DNA of 64,000 nucleotides, from contig JAPEIS010000013.1 in NCBI GenBank assembly GCA_029531795.1, forward strand, positions 1,240,001 to 1,304,000, in the 5' to 3' direction. Source of the DNA: Sclerotinia nivalis. Its lineage: Eukaryota; Ascomycota; Leotiomycetes; Helotiales; Sclerotiniaceae. This document shows positions 23,422-32,982 of this stretch, in pieces. The stretch's first letter is position 1. Each line of letters starts with the position of its first letter. The position numbers and the translations under genes are program-made. The notes beneath the pieces were generated by a model. That model was not told the DNA's origin and did not search any database. It saw only the letters and a list, made by a program, of their open reading frames with translations.

Positions 23422-24497
23422 ATGCACGTCTCAAGTTTTCTCATTGTCTCCATCAATGCTTTTGGTGCATTGGCATACCCTCTTACCACCACAAACGCCG
23501 CAGTTTCTCCTGCTCCGGTCTCTGAGCTTGTTGTCTCTTCAGGTGATGCACCGGCACACAACTGGCAGAGCGGTTATGTCTCTCACTTCACAATCCACCC
23601 ATCCTGCAATGCAACCGAGCGTCATGAGCTTAGCGAAGGATTGAGACAAGCTGTGGAAATGGCTAAGCATGCTAAGAACCACAGTCAGTACCACCCGAGA
23701 CGACCAAATAGAAACCAATGCTAACCAACTCTTAGTCCTTGTCCATGGCAAAAAATCCGAGATTTTTCAAAAGTACTTCGGCAAAGGCCCTACTGCTACG
23801 CCAATGGGATGGTTCGACAAGATCGCCTCTGGTAATCGCGCTGGCGTCATTTTCCGTTGTGATGACCCTGACCGAAACTGCGAGACTCAAGATGGTGCGT
23901 ACACCTCTCTACAGCAAGAAACCCTTACTATCTCTCATCGTCTAACATCTCATAGCATGGGCAGGCCACTGGCGTGGTGAAAACGCAACGGCCGAAACCG
24001 TCATATGTCCGCTCTCCTACCAAACCCGCCTCCCTCTCACCGCACTATGCGCGCGAGGATTCAACGTCGCAACCGGCCGACCAGCAAACTTCTGGGCGCC
24101 AGACCTCATGCACAGACTCTACCACGTCCCGCTCATTGGCGAGGCAATCGTCGATCACCATGCTGATGGGTACCATGGTGTTCAAGAGCTCGCCGCTGGT
24201 ACCAACTATACCTTGGCAGGACACAATAGTGCTACTTTGACGTATTTTGCAACCGAGGCGTATGCGTATGATATTGCTGTTCCGGGTGAGGGATGTGTAG
24301 GCAAGGCCGGTGTTGAGAAGGAGGATTCACATGGTGCTCCTGCAACGGATGTGCCGAATGTACTGACTGTGCCGACTGTGAACCCGACAAGAATCATCCC
24401 AGCTGAGAGCGCTCCCCCTGCGGCTCCGCCATCTGTGGCGAGTCCTGCTGGAACCGAGTGCCATACACATGCTGACGGAACATTGCACTGCGTGTAA
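23422..24497 (+). CDS. aspf2: Secreted zinc-binding protein of the Pra1/Zps1/Aspf2 family (zincophore)
   Basis: Three exons (23422-23683, 23736-23894, 23956-24497) join in phase to give 320 residues. A signal peptide (about 1-19, [15 protein letters not shown]) leads into the HRXXH-type domain of the Pra1/Zps1/Aspf2 family. The signature HRLYH is at about 193-197, with a second His cluster DHHADGYH at about 207-214. NAT and NYT sequons suggest N-glycosylation. After a Pro/Ala-rich linker the protein ends in [11 protein letters not shown] (309-319) plus Val. Pra1 of Candida albicans is secreted, captures zinc and hands it to the importer Zrt1, whose gene is divergent to PRA1; aspf2 and zrfC share this arrangement in Aspergillus fumigatus. 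The family resembles deuterolysin-type metalloproteases, but protease activity is generally not assumed. The C-terminal module is like those at the N terminus of the neighbouring importer and may mediate zinc transfer or docking (inference). Confidence 0.93.
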
Positions 24498-27221
24498 ACA
24501 ATCCACTATTTTAATCCCATATATAATCTTAGTCATTAGCTACTCGAGTACAAATATATATTGATTCTTCAACATGAGAACCTTCAAGAATCCAAAGACC
24601 ATAGGTCCTGCTACAGCAACGAATAAACTCACCTCCCACATCCATTTCAACATTTCCTTTCCCCTTTTCAATAATCCCTTTTGCCCTTATCCATCTCATC
24701 AAACTTATTCCCTTCTTCCTATCATATAAACCTTTATTCAAATTTCCAACACTTATTACCTCTTTTTATAACCAACTAACATTTTCAATATCTCACCATT
24801 ATCAATCTTACCCTAACCTCCCTACCCGACACTTATCATCGATTTCCTCTCCGATATTAATTACCCTTTCCACGAAATTTCTCTCAATAAATATTCCCTT
24901 TCATTATAATCTACCCCTCTTCTCGAAGTTTTAATATCTATACTTAAATATTTCTATCCTCTCTAAAGCCACCCAATCCCTTGCCTCCAAAACCATACCC
25001 ATCTCACCGAATTTTCAAACCCTAACCCATCAGATGTCAAGATGGTCAAATCATCCGTGGCGGTATCGTTGAGAATGAGACGTTGCGCAATGGTCATTTT
25101 ACCACCGTTCAACTCCTCTCGCAAGGCTTGGTTACGGACGTCCAGATCGTGAACGAAGCGACACTTGTTCTGTTCTATTTGAAAAAATTAATATTCTTAA
25201 CATGTATTTCGCTCCGGAAACTCACATTGTCTTGCGCACAAGGTAGACGGACTTGTTTATATCATTGACCTTCCTCTCCTTATGATGATTCTGAGAATAA
25301 GGTACGAGCTCATCCACAACATTCCTATGTACATGGCCGAAATTTGAAAGATTGAGATGCTAGACTGAGGATTATTATTGATAACGCACAGCAAGATATG
25401 AGACGGATCTTAATGAGACACCAAAGGTGCGCAAGAAACCTCAAACGTGCGGCACATTTGCCCTTTAGGTACTTCTGCGCATTTCACGTCACCTTTAATG
25501 TAATTTTAATTTTTGCCCTTCCAACCCTTTATTTCATACTTTGGCGATGTGCGTTTCTACCTATTTACAGAGCTAAAAGGAAAGCGATTGGAATGGCTAC
25601 TCTCTTCTCCAAGCTCCCACACAACCTAGATACCAGACTTGCAAGCTCCTTCTCGCAAACAGATATGAAGTGAGGTTTCTTGGAGTCGTCAATACCACGT
25701 AAATTGAGTTCAGCATGCATTTATTAGATCGATAAATTATCTCCTCCATCTGTTGTATTTTCTGGACTCCTTCAACAAGGAATGGCGCACACGCGCAACA
25801 CTGAATTCTTCAAGGCTTTCTCACTGGGAGTATATCGACAAAGTCATGTCTATCGCTTAACTAGGACTTGGTAGAAGCAAGCTTACCAACGGGTTTGCCT
25901 TAACTTACTACTCACAAAGTTTGGCCGCGAATTATAACCCCTGTGAAAGAGGAAAGTCCATCATGTCTTTTATGCAACCCCTTGAACGTCTGTAGCAAAG
26001 TATATAAAAGATTAGAAGACAAATTATCTAGTTGCAAACGGGATAAGCATGGTTTATTTGGGAATAGTTTAGGTTAATTGTGCTGGTATAACTTACCATA
26101 TAAGAAGAGTGGTTCTGAATTAAATCCACTAGCCCAGTGATGGCGTTTCCTATGCCCTGACTAAATACCTACCTAGTACGGTTCAAACACCGAGTATACA
26201 TCATTCAGCCCGGCCTCTGACTACTAGCTACAAATACCGCGAAACTATGATTGTAGCCGTACTGAGGGGTGTTCAATGCCGTAAATAATATGAGCACTAA
26301 TGGAGTCGATCGTCCAAAGAATTCATTAGCCTCAAAATTTTACCGTATCAAATTTCCAATTTATTCCACTGTTCCCAAATCTGCACAAATTTATTGAATT
26401 GAAGAAAAATAAAGAAAAGATCCTAACATAGGTACCTACAAAGTCTCCCGTTAGTTGATTGAACGTGAAACATTGATATCTGATCAATGAATGAAGCTGG
26501 GGAAAGTATGTATTTTCAAGGGCTTTTAGACTAAAATGTCGTACACCAATAAAACCAAAAATACCGTAGCAAAACCTAGCAAACCAAAGACTAAACCCAT
26601 CATCCCAATCTTTCGGACGCTTAGAGTGTGCCAAACACTTGGCGGCTAATGGATAAGTTCTGCCGACCACATCTCTGGTGTTTTGCGATCGGGATGAACA
26701 GCCGACACATATACCGTTTGATGGTTTTGGAATAGAGACTTGATCATCAGGGACTATCGCATTGCTAATCCACTTAACCGCACAAATACCAGTCAAGAAA
26801 GGTAATTTTATACGGTAGCGAAGACGAGTGAGTTAGATGGAGCCGTACATGGCAGAGCTTAACCATAAATACATTTTACCACCAAATGTAACCGTAGTGA
26901 TGTCCTTTGTAATACGCCGTTACTGCTACGGTTCTGTGGACCGTAGAATGGTATAAGGCATAATTACTAGTAGAATATGTGAACTAGCCGTATGAATCTC
27001 CAATGATATAAGCACTTCGTCCACTCTGCTGGCTTCTTCCTGATACAAAACTTCACAAAAAGTCCGAACAGCGAATCGTTACTTACATTTAAGACCTGAA
27101 CTTACCATATTTCCTATCTCCATAATAATCTCGGATATTCTACCCTATTCGCATCGAAAAATTTCTAGATCTCCCAGCTTTTACTTTGCACGAACCCATC
27201 AGCCAGTAGGAGCAAGAAGAG
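24498..27221. other. Intergenic with possible relics
   Basis: From 24.5 to 25.0 kb the plus strand is C/T-rich. A short minus-strand segment resembling a CCCH zinc finger is listed separately. From about 25.3 to 27.2 kb the DNA is AT-rich with scattered short frames, including a 154-codon minus frame at 26332-26796 with no recognisable domain. The last 150 bases are a probable leader of the gene at 27222. Confidence 0.5.
24963..25169 (-). pseudogene. Possible fragment of a CCCH zinc-finger gene
   Basis: A minus-strand frame reads NKCRFVHDLDVRNQALREEL and onwards to a stop about 70 residues later. NKCRFVHDL resembles the last Cys-x3-His part of a C-x8-C-x5-C-x3-H finger. An acceptor-like CAG precedes the AAC codon at 25169, and an upstream stretch reading LPCAQDN could supply an earlier Cys. 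No complete gene can be assembled, so this is at best a decayed or truncated copy. Confidence 0.2.
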
Positions 27222-28175
27222 ATGTCTTCCCAACAACCCCTCAATGGACAATCTGAAAATTCCTCCGTTCCACTTCCGAGCTCGCAGGCTGATCCTCAAA
27301 TCCCCACAGGCATACGATCCCTGCCCTTAGAGCTTGTGGGTCGGATTTTTCAGGAGGTTATGAAGAATGAAGGGATGAATACAAATACTAACAATAGAAC
27401 GCGTAGCCTTCCGGCCTTCGTTAACAGCTTAAAATGCGATGTTGGCCAACCGTGGCGTGGACAATATCTCTTTGCTCTTGATACTTGCAATAGAGACTTC
27501 GTTTATTCGCTCCATTTTGGCAATGACTGGAAGTTGCTGATGGATAGCGAAGAGCGTCAACTCGTTCGAAATATTGTCGTCAAATACGTACCAGGACAAG
27601 CTGTCTATTCGGAACAGGCTGACCAGCTCGAAGCCAAGAAATCGGCGGGACAATTGAGCAATGTGGAAGCCACACAATATTATTCCATGGTGCCATTGCC
27701 AGAAGACTTGAATACGTCCTTGAACGATCTACCTGATCTTCGCTCAGTTCAACTGGAATTCAAGACTTTCTTACCAGCTTTCAAAAATACATTCCTGGGC
27801 ATGTTTAGAGTCTTAAAATCTTTCCTGGACGACCATGAAGATTTCAAGTTGAAAGACGCCATGATTGAGCCCGGGAGCAACGGAAATTTTTCTCGGGCAC
27901 CAAACAGACCTGGATGGGAGATTGCGGGGAAAGAAATCGAGCGAATTTTGATTCCACAGATCACAGAGATAGCAGGCCGTGATGTCTGTTTTCTTCTTCC
28001 TGCCAATAACATCTGGAAATTGGAAGATGCCAAAAAAAGAGACATTGCTGCCGAAAACACTGTGGATTTCAGTGTTGATGATTTCTCATATATCCTCTTG
28101 GGTTGTGAAGCTGCCCGAGTATTGCGCCATTGTACATGGACGTTTATATTCGAAAGAGCAGTACATCAATACTAG
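27222..28175 (+). CDS. F-box-like hypothetical protein
   Basis: A single exon encodes 317 residues. After a Ser/Pro/Gln-rich start, residues 32-50 read IRSLPLELVGRIFQEVMKN, which has the LPxEL...IF spacing of the beginning of an F-box, the motif that binds Skp1 in SCF ubiquitin ligases. The rest has no repeat or catalytic motif that I recognise. Many Leotiomycete genomes hold families of such single-exon F-box-like proteins with variable C termini, so a role as a substrate adaptor is possible but unproven. The frame is long for this AT-rich region and follows a plausible leader. The start chosen is the first ATG of the frame. Confidence 0.65.
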   Translation: MSSQQPLNGQSENSSVPLPSSQADPQIPTGIRSLPLELVGRIFQEVMKNEGMNTNTNNRTRSLPAFVNSLKCDVGQPWRGQYLFALDTCNRDFVYSLHFGNDWKLLMDSEERQLVRNIVVKYVPGQAVYSEQADQLEAKKSAGQLSNVEATQYYSMVPLPEDLNTSLNDLPDLRSVQLEFKTFLPAFKNTFLGMFRVLKSFLDDHEDFKLKDAMIEPGSNGNFSRAPNRPGWEIAGKEIERILIPQITEIAGRDVCFLLPANNIWKLEDAKKRDIAAENTVDFSVDDFSYILLGCEAARVLRHCTWTFIFERAVHQY

Positions 28176-29340
28176 TTTTAGAATCGAGAAAACAGTCGGA
28201 GCATTAGCGAATCATACCTCGATTCTAGTCATTATTTCAAAATAACAATTGACGAGATTGAATAATTTCTTGAAACCACAACCTTATCATTTGCGTGACA
28301 GTGACAATGTCTTGTGAAAAGAGTGATTGATATTCTTGCCTGCAAATCAAAAGTTGTTCTTAACCTACACGGCTTTTATTTCTTCGCATCGAAAGTGGGG
28401 ATGAAATAGTGAGGTGAGGGATGTGAAGCAGTAGGTACGTATACGTATGGGATGAATCATGAAGTGAAGCCAAGTGAAGAGGAGAGAGATGTGGTCCGTG
28501 CAGCTTCAAATAATGATATCACGTGAATTTCCCCTTTCCCTTCCACCTTCCTCAGCACCAACGACGAGCCAGCCAATGGCATACTCGATATTTGAGAGTA
28601 GATGCTTGAATGGGCTCAATACATTCTCTCTTTACACTCTCAATTTTCCGACAGTACTAATGGAAAATTTCGAGATTACTGGCTAAGTGTGATCTTTCGA
28701 GTTCAAAGATCAAAGGTCAAAACGTCGAGGATAGACTGGACAGTATATCTTAGGAAAGACGACACAGAATCTTACGGCTGTCTTATAGTTAAAGCAATCC
28801 TAACTGAGAAAATGAATTCAAGTATATAATTATTGATATCAATCACACGGTCACCATCATATGTGCATGAAAAGCTTCATTATAGGGTCTTCAGAATGGT
28901 TTATTTATTCAACTCCAAAAATATCATAATCTACAAAAATTCCAATGCCAATGTTTGAGGTCCAAGGGGTATATAGCATCAAAATCAAGATGCAGCCAGG
29001 CTACCGGGTATCAGTTGCAGTCCTTCCCAAATGTTTATTAACATATCCGTATCCTCCGTTCTTCCAAATAAAAACGCCAATGGTGTATTCCAGTCTATTG
29101 GTATCATCTAAATGCAAAGCCTTTCGTCAAGCCAGTTTTTTTGTGCATAAATTCGTCTCCATCTAACCAAATGAGGAAATAAAGAAAAGTAAAATGTAAA
29201 CGCCGGGGCACGACGTTGAGGTGTGGCCCCTATATCATTAAGTAAAAGTATCCGGTGAGGAAGCTTCTGTAAATAAAAATTGGATCATTTATAGAGCCCA
29301 ATTAAATAGTAGCGAATGTATTGAGTATAGTCAGCGACGG
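28176..29340. other. Intergenic, nothing seen
   Basis: AT-rich DNA with only short frames on either strand. No repeat, RNA gene or regulatory motif stands out. Confidence 0.5.
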
Positions 29341-29343
29341 ATT

Positions 29344-31400
29344 TCAAAATGACAAACGGTACATAAGTGGGTACCGGTGCGTTCTGCCGCCGTTGTCTGG
29401 CCACATGTCTACCGTGGTTAAGGCCCTGTACAGCGGAAAGCAGCCCTGTATACAGCTGGAAGTAACAGAGTCTAACGGGTCCTCGGAGGACAGGGCTCTG
29501 GATGTGCTGAGCCAGGTTGTCCTAGGGTTCGTCCTAGGCAAGAGGCTCCTGGCGACAGATAACTCTAGGCCAGGAGCTTGGGATGTGGAGGCTCCAGCAG
29601 CGTCTATGTCAGGGAGGTGCACAGCAATAACGTACTGGGAGACATTCGGATGGAAAATAGGGGCAGTTTATGTCGTGTCGCAGAGTCTGAACACAGTAAC
29701 TGCCTTTTCGCCGTGGGTTGCGGTCACGTACTTATCGTCGTAACCCATCATGCACCACATGTAAGAAATTCCGCTCCTGATCATCTTGGATATGCTGTCA
29801 GGGCAGTTCCTGGCTACTAACTTGCTTATCCATCATAAGCTCGACGTCTAGCACGGGACCAGCTGCCTCGGCGTACTCCGTTGTTAGCAATGTTCTATCC
29901 GGATATCCTCCTAGACAAGAGTCTCCTGGAGAAGAGCCATACAGACCCGTATTCGTGGTGGTGCATAGAAATCATGGCATGTACTGGCTTGCCAGAAGTA
30001 TAGAGATGGACGTCTGCGTACATATCTAACAGAACATCGGCGAGCTACACTACAGTGCATAGAGCACAATTCAACATCAATAGCGCCAATGCTGGCACGA
30101 ACGCAACGCGCCCCACGGACACTCTCCTCTAGTTTGAACTTTTACGTAGTGCTGTCTCACATATATGGTGTACAGCTGGAAAAGTTTGACGGCCAGCTCA
30201 CATCGTCCTTCTACTCGGAATTGCGAAGGTGCATAGGCCGTGCACGGTTCATGTCCACTTCAGATGAGATTGTGGCCCCTGACCAGGTCGTTTTAACCTC
30301 GGTATACGCTGCAGCTATGTGTTTGCTCAGAACTTGCTCACAGATTCTAATTGCTGCGCTTCCTGCTTTCTGCTTCCGCCGTGCAAGTCTTTTCACTCCG
30401 ACCATCAGTCGAGCCCCCATCAATGGCCATGTCGAACTGGCCTGAGAATGTGACCGTATCCATGTCCGAGACCTTAGAGTCTTCTTCTGTTACGGCAAAT
30501 GTTTCGTATCTGTACTCGCCATCGATTATAAGGACATCGCGCCTGACGTGCTTTACTTTCTCGTCCGTATACCGTGGAAGGGTAGACGGCGCCGTAGCGC
30601 TTAAAGCACCTATCTATATCGCTACCTGACTCCACAAGACAGAGCTAAAAGTCTCCAACTACGTACTCGCCGAACTGGACACAACCTGGCCCTTCTTGAA
30701 GGTGACGTGTAGCCACCTGTCTAGCGTGTTCAAATCGAATATCGTATCCATTACTCTGATGGGTGCTTCGGCCTTGTGAACTCGACTCCGATCGCTGTGT
30801 ACAGTACAATGCTTTGTACAACGACAGTTGGCGATTGTGGCATCAAATAAAGTTGAGCGTAGCACACTTAAGACCCACACACACTGATATGGATAAATGC
30901 AGCAGCATCAGAGACTCACGGAAACGCTACTCACAGCATGGACAGCCCTACGAACAGTCATCATCAACCAGGACCCTTGACAGCAAGAGTTGGAGAAGCA
31001 AGCACCGCTATGAGGCTAGCAGTAGTAGTAGCAGAGACGGAGACAGCGACAGCAGCTCCAGTGGAGGGTAGTGGCCGATCATGGAATAGCTCGTACGTCA
31101 GAGCAGATACCCTGAGACCCATAGTAAATCCTCACTACAACACATACGATTAAAACAGGGCTGACTTCTCTTCTATGTGCCCGACGATAATCAAGAACGT
31201 ACGTATACTCCCGAAGAATGTCTATGTAGTTCGCGGCTGTAGTGGGTGCCATAGTAACAAGCTCCTTTGGTGAACCGAGGACCTCGTTGTAATGTGCATT
31301 GACGGGTATACAGTAAAGTATAATAGAAAGTTTAAGCGTATGAAAATTGATGTCCTCAGTTATGTAATATCCCTCAGATCCGTGCACAAGGCAGCCCACC
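29344..31400 (-). pseudogene. Decayed gene of foreign composition, possible old viral (capsid-like) insertion
   Basis: The minus strand carries a chain of coding-like segments that change frame and meet stops every 30-110 codons. Examples, right to left: SIILYCIPVNAHYNEVLG near 31.28 kb, AVAVSVSATTTASLIAVLAS near 31.0 kb, DVLIIDGEYRYETFAV near 30.5 kb, LAVKLFQLYTIYVRQHYVKV near 30.17 kb, DVLLDMYADVHLYTSGKP near 30.0 kb, and SYMWCMMGYDDKYVTATHGE near 29.74 kb. The segments appear in a consistent left-going order, as expected for one long protein broken by indels. Base composition is richer in G and C than the flanks, and no introns are evident. A structural protein of a double-stranded RNA mycovirus is one possibility, because such genes are found as fossils in fungal genomes, but no polymerase motif is visible and I cannot name a family. 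A broken host gene is the alternative. The right edge is unclear: near 31.4-31.7 kb both strands are open. Confidence 0.45.
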
Positions 31401-32091
31401 CGTCATAAGCAATTACGCTGAAGGTGCTGGCTAACAGTTTGTATGGTGGGTTTGGGGTTCGACTGCTGGGCCAAAATCAGCCTCTTCTGGGAGAAAGTCG
31501 ATATCTGTAGCTTCCGAGACTGATGGATGTGAGGCCAGTTCTGTGGGGACGAGTGGTGGCGGCACAGCTATGAAGCCCATATTGGCGGAGGTAGAGCACA
31601 TAAAAGCCCACCTAGCCGCTGTGATGGGGATGTTGGGGGTTATTAGAGATGGCCCTGCCGAGTCTGGCCAGCAGTGGTAGCGCTTTTAAAGCCTGCGGAG
31701 CCGACCGTACTCCACTGGATGCAAGAACTGTCCAATCTGCACAGACTTCATAATTTCCCTTAGGGATATGCATGATGCCTCTGGTAGTGCTTGCAAGGTA
31801 TTTGTCTCTACCTACCGTTGTACTGGGGGGATGCGGGTAGAAGGAGCTGAAGTAAAGGCGGCGGAGTGGCGTATTTGTTTGCAGAGGACAGGATGGCGGG
31901 TAAGCTGTCGATGAAAGGAAAGCCAAAGAGAAGGTGGGGAGAAAAAGCTTATCGAGAGGCAGTGTGAATTGTAGCTGAGTTTTTCTTTCATTGAAAGCCT
32001 ACTTTCATGCTACCTTCTACGATGGTGTCTTATTTGGTCCTCACTCTTCAGGTCTGTTTTTGATTGCACCAAAAGCTTTGACTTTGTCTCA
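31401..32091. other. Ambiguous stretch between the decayed gene and the OTU gene
   Basis: Both strands hold coding-like segments of 50-100 codons (for example minus 31612-31926, and a plus-strand segment containing MKPILAEVEHIKAHLAAVMG near 31.57 kb). Composition resembles the decayed gene to the left, so this may be more of the same insertion. Nothing can be assigned. Confidence 0.3.
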
Positions 32092-32196
32092 TCAGGTAGA
32101 CAAAGCGTTGGAAGAACCACCGTGAAATGGAGTGGCTGCAAGCTCCAGCAGCTTCTTTCGTTGCTCCGACATCTTCTTTGCGGGGTTTCCATCGCG

Positions 32197-32982
32197 TCAC
32201 TTGGCTCCTCGAGGTCTTTCTTCGCGGTCGCTGCCACTATCTCCTCTCCTTTTATTTATTGAATTGGCCGAAGAAGATGAACTACTGCTGACGTTGCTTC
32301 CAAATAATACACCTCGAGTATTGGGCTCAAGGGTCTTAGCGACGACAGAGTCATTGCTGATGACTTCTTTGCTGACATCAGGAGTAGCGACAGCGACATT
32401 GACCTTTGCTTCCTCGGCGTAATTGATGGCCGGGAGCCCCGAAGATGGTCCATTCACGTTGCGAACCGAAGACCAGTGAGAGTAGGTTTCGTCGAATGCA
32501 ACGTGCAAATGGTGCTTCGCGGGCTTTCCGTCCTCCGCGAGGAGTGGCATTTTGTAGGCATTGTGCCACACGGTGACATCTACCTCATACGCCTTTGCAA
32601 AGGCAGCCAGCTCGGGTTGATCGCCCCACTCATGCGGCCTCGACATCTTCTTCAACCGATCCTGGAAACACTGTTCCAGCTCTGCGTCCGCGGCCGCCTT
32701 GTTATCGATATGGCTAGCTGCCGCAACCCTTCTCCTCGGATTTCGCTTGATTGAACCCGCTGGAATGAACGGTTTAAAATAATCTGGATGAGCCCGCATA
32801 TACTCAACTACGTCTCTGCGAATTTCCAGATGTCGCTCAAAATCACCATACAACTGGTCGGACAGGGCACGAAAAAGGCAATTTCCATCACCTGGGGTCT
32901 CATGGATGACCAATCCGTTTTCGATGAGAAGGGGAAATCCTTCCGTGGGATCTCTTCTCGATCTTCTTGGAGCCATTTTCAA
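32197..32982 (-). CDS. OTU-family cysteine deubiquitinase (OTUD3-like)
   Basis: A single exon encodes 261 residues. The OTU domain spans about residues 20-175. The catalytic Cys is C35 in the signature GDGNCLFRALSDQLYG, and the catalytic His is H169 in ETYSHWSSVR. OTU enzymes cleave ubiquitin from substrates or chains. After the domain comes a Ser-rich and then basic tail (INKRRGDSGSDREERPRGAK). Directly after the TGA at 32197-32199 the same frame continues for 35 codons (RDGNPAKKMSEQRKKLLELA and on, containing ATPFHGG) to a second stop at 32092-32094, and this extension looks like protein. The true C terminus may therefore be longer, through read-through, an allelic nonsense change or a sequencing error. 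ATG at 32976 is an alternative start two codons downstream. Confidence 0.85.
   Translation of the reverse strand: MKMAPRRSRRDPTEGFPLLIENGLVIHETPGDGNCLFRALSDQLYGDFERHLEIRRDVVEYMRAHPDYFKPFIPAGSIKRNPRRRVAAASHIDNKAAADAELEQCFQDRLKKMSRPHEWGDQPELAAFAKAYEVDVTVWHNAYKMPLLAEDGKPAKHHLHVAFDETYSHWSSVRNVNGPSSGLPAINYAEEAKVNVAVATPDVSKEVISNDSVVAKTLEPNTRGVLFGSNVSSSSSSSANSINKRRGDSGSDREERPRGAK

Noticed and set aside
26332..26796. Minus-strand frame of 154 codons with several Cys
   Set aside because: Composition and hydrophobic pattern look random toward the C terminus, no domain is recognised, and the region is AT-rich with no leader-like sequence.
29321..29743. Plus-strand frame of 140 codons over the fossil gene
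   Set aside because: The minus strand gives a more consistent chain of protein-like segments across the whole 2 kb, whereas the plus-strand reading fails just to the right. It remains a weaker alternative.
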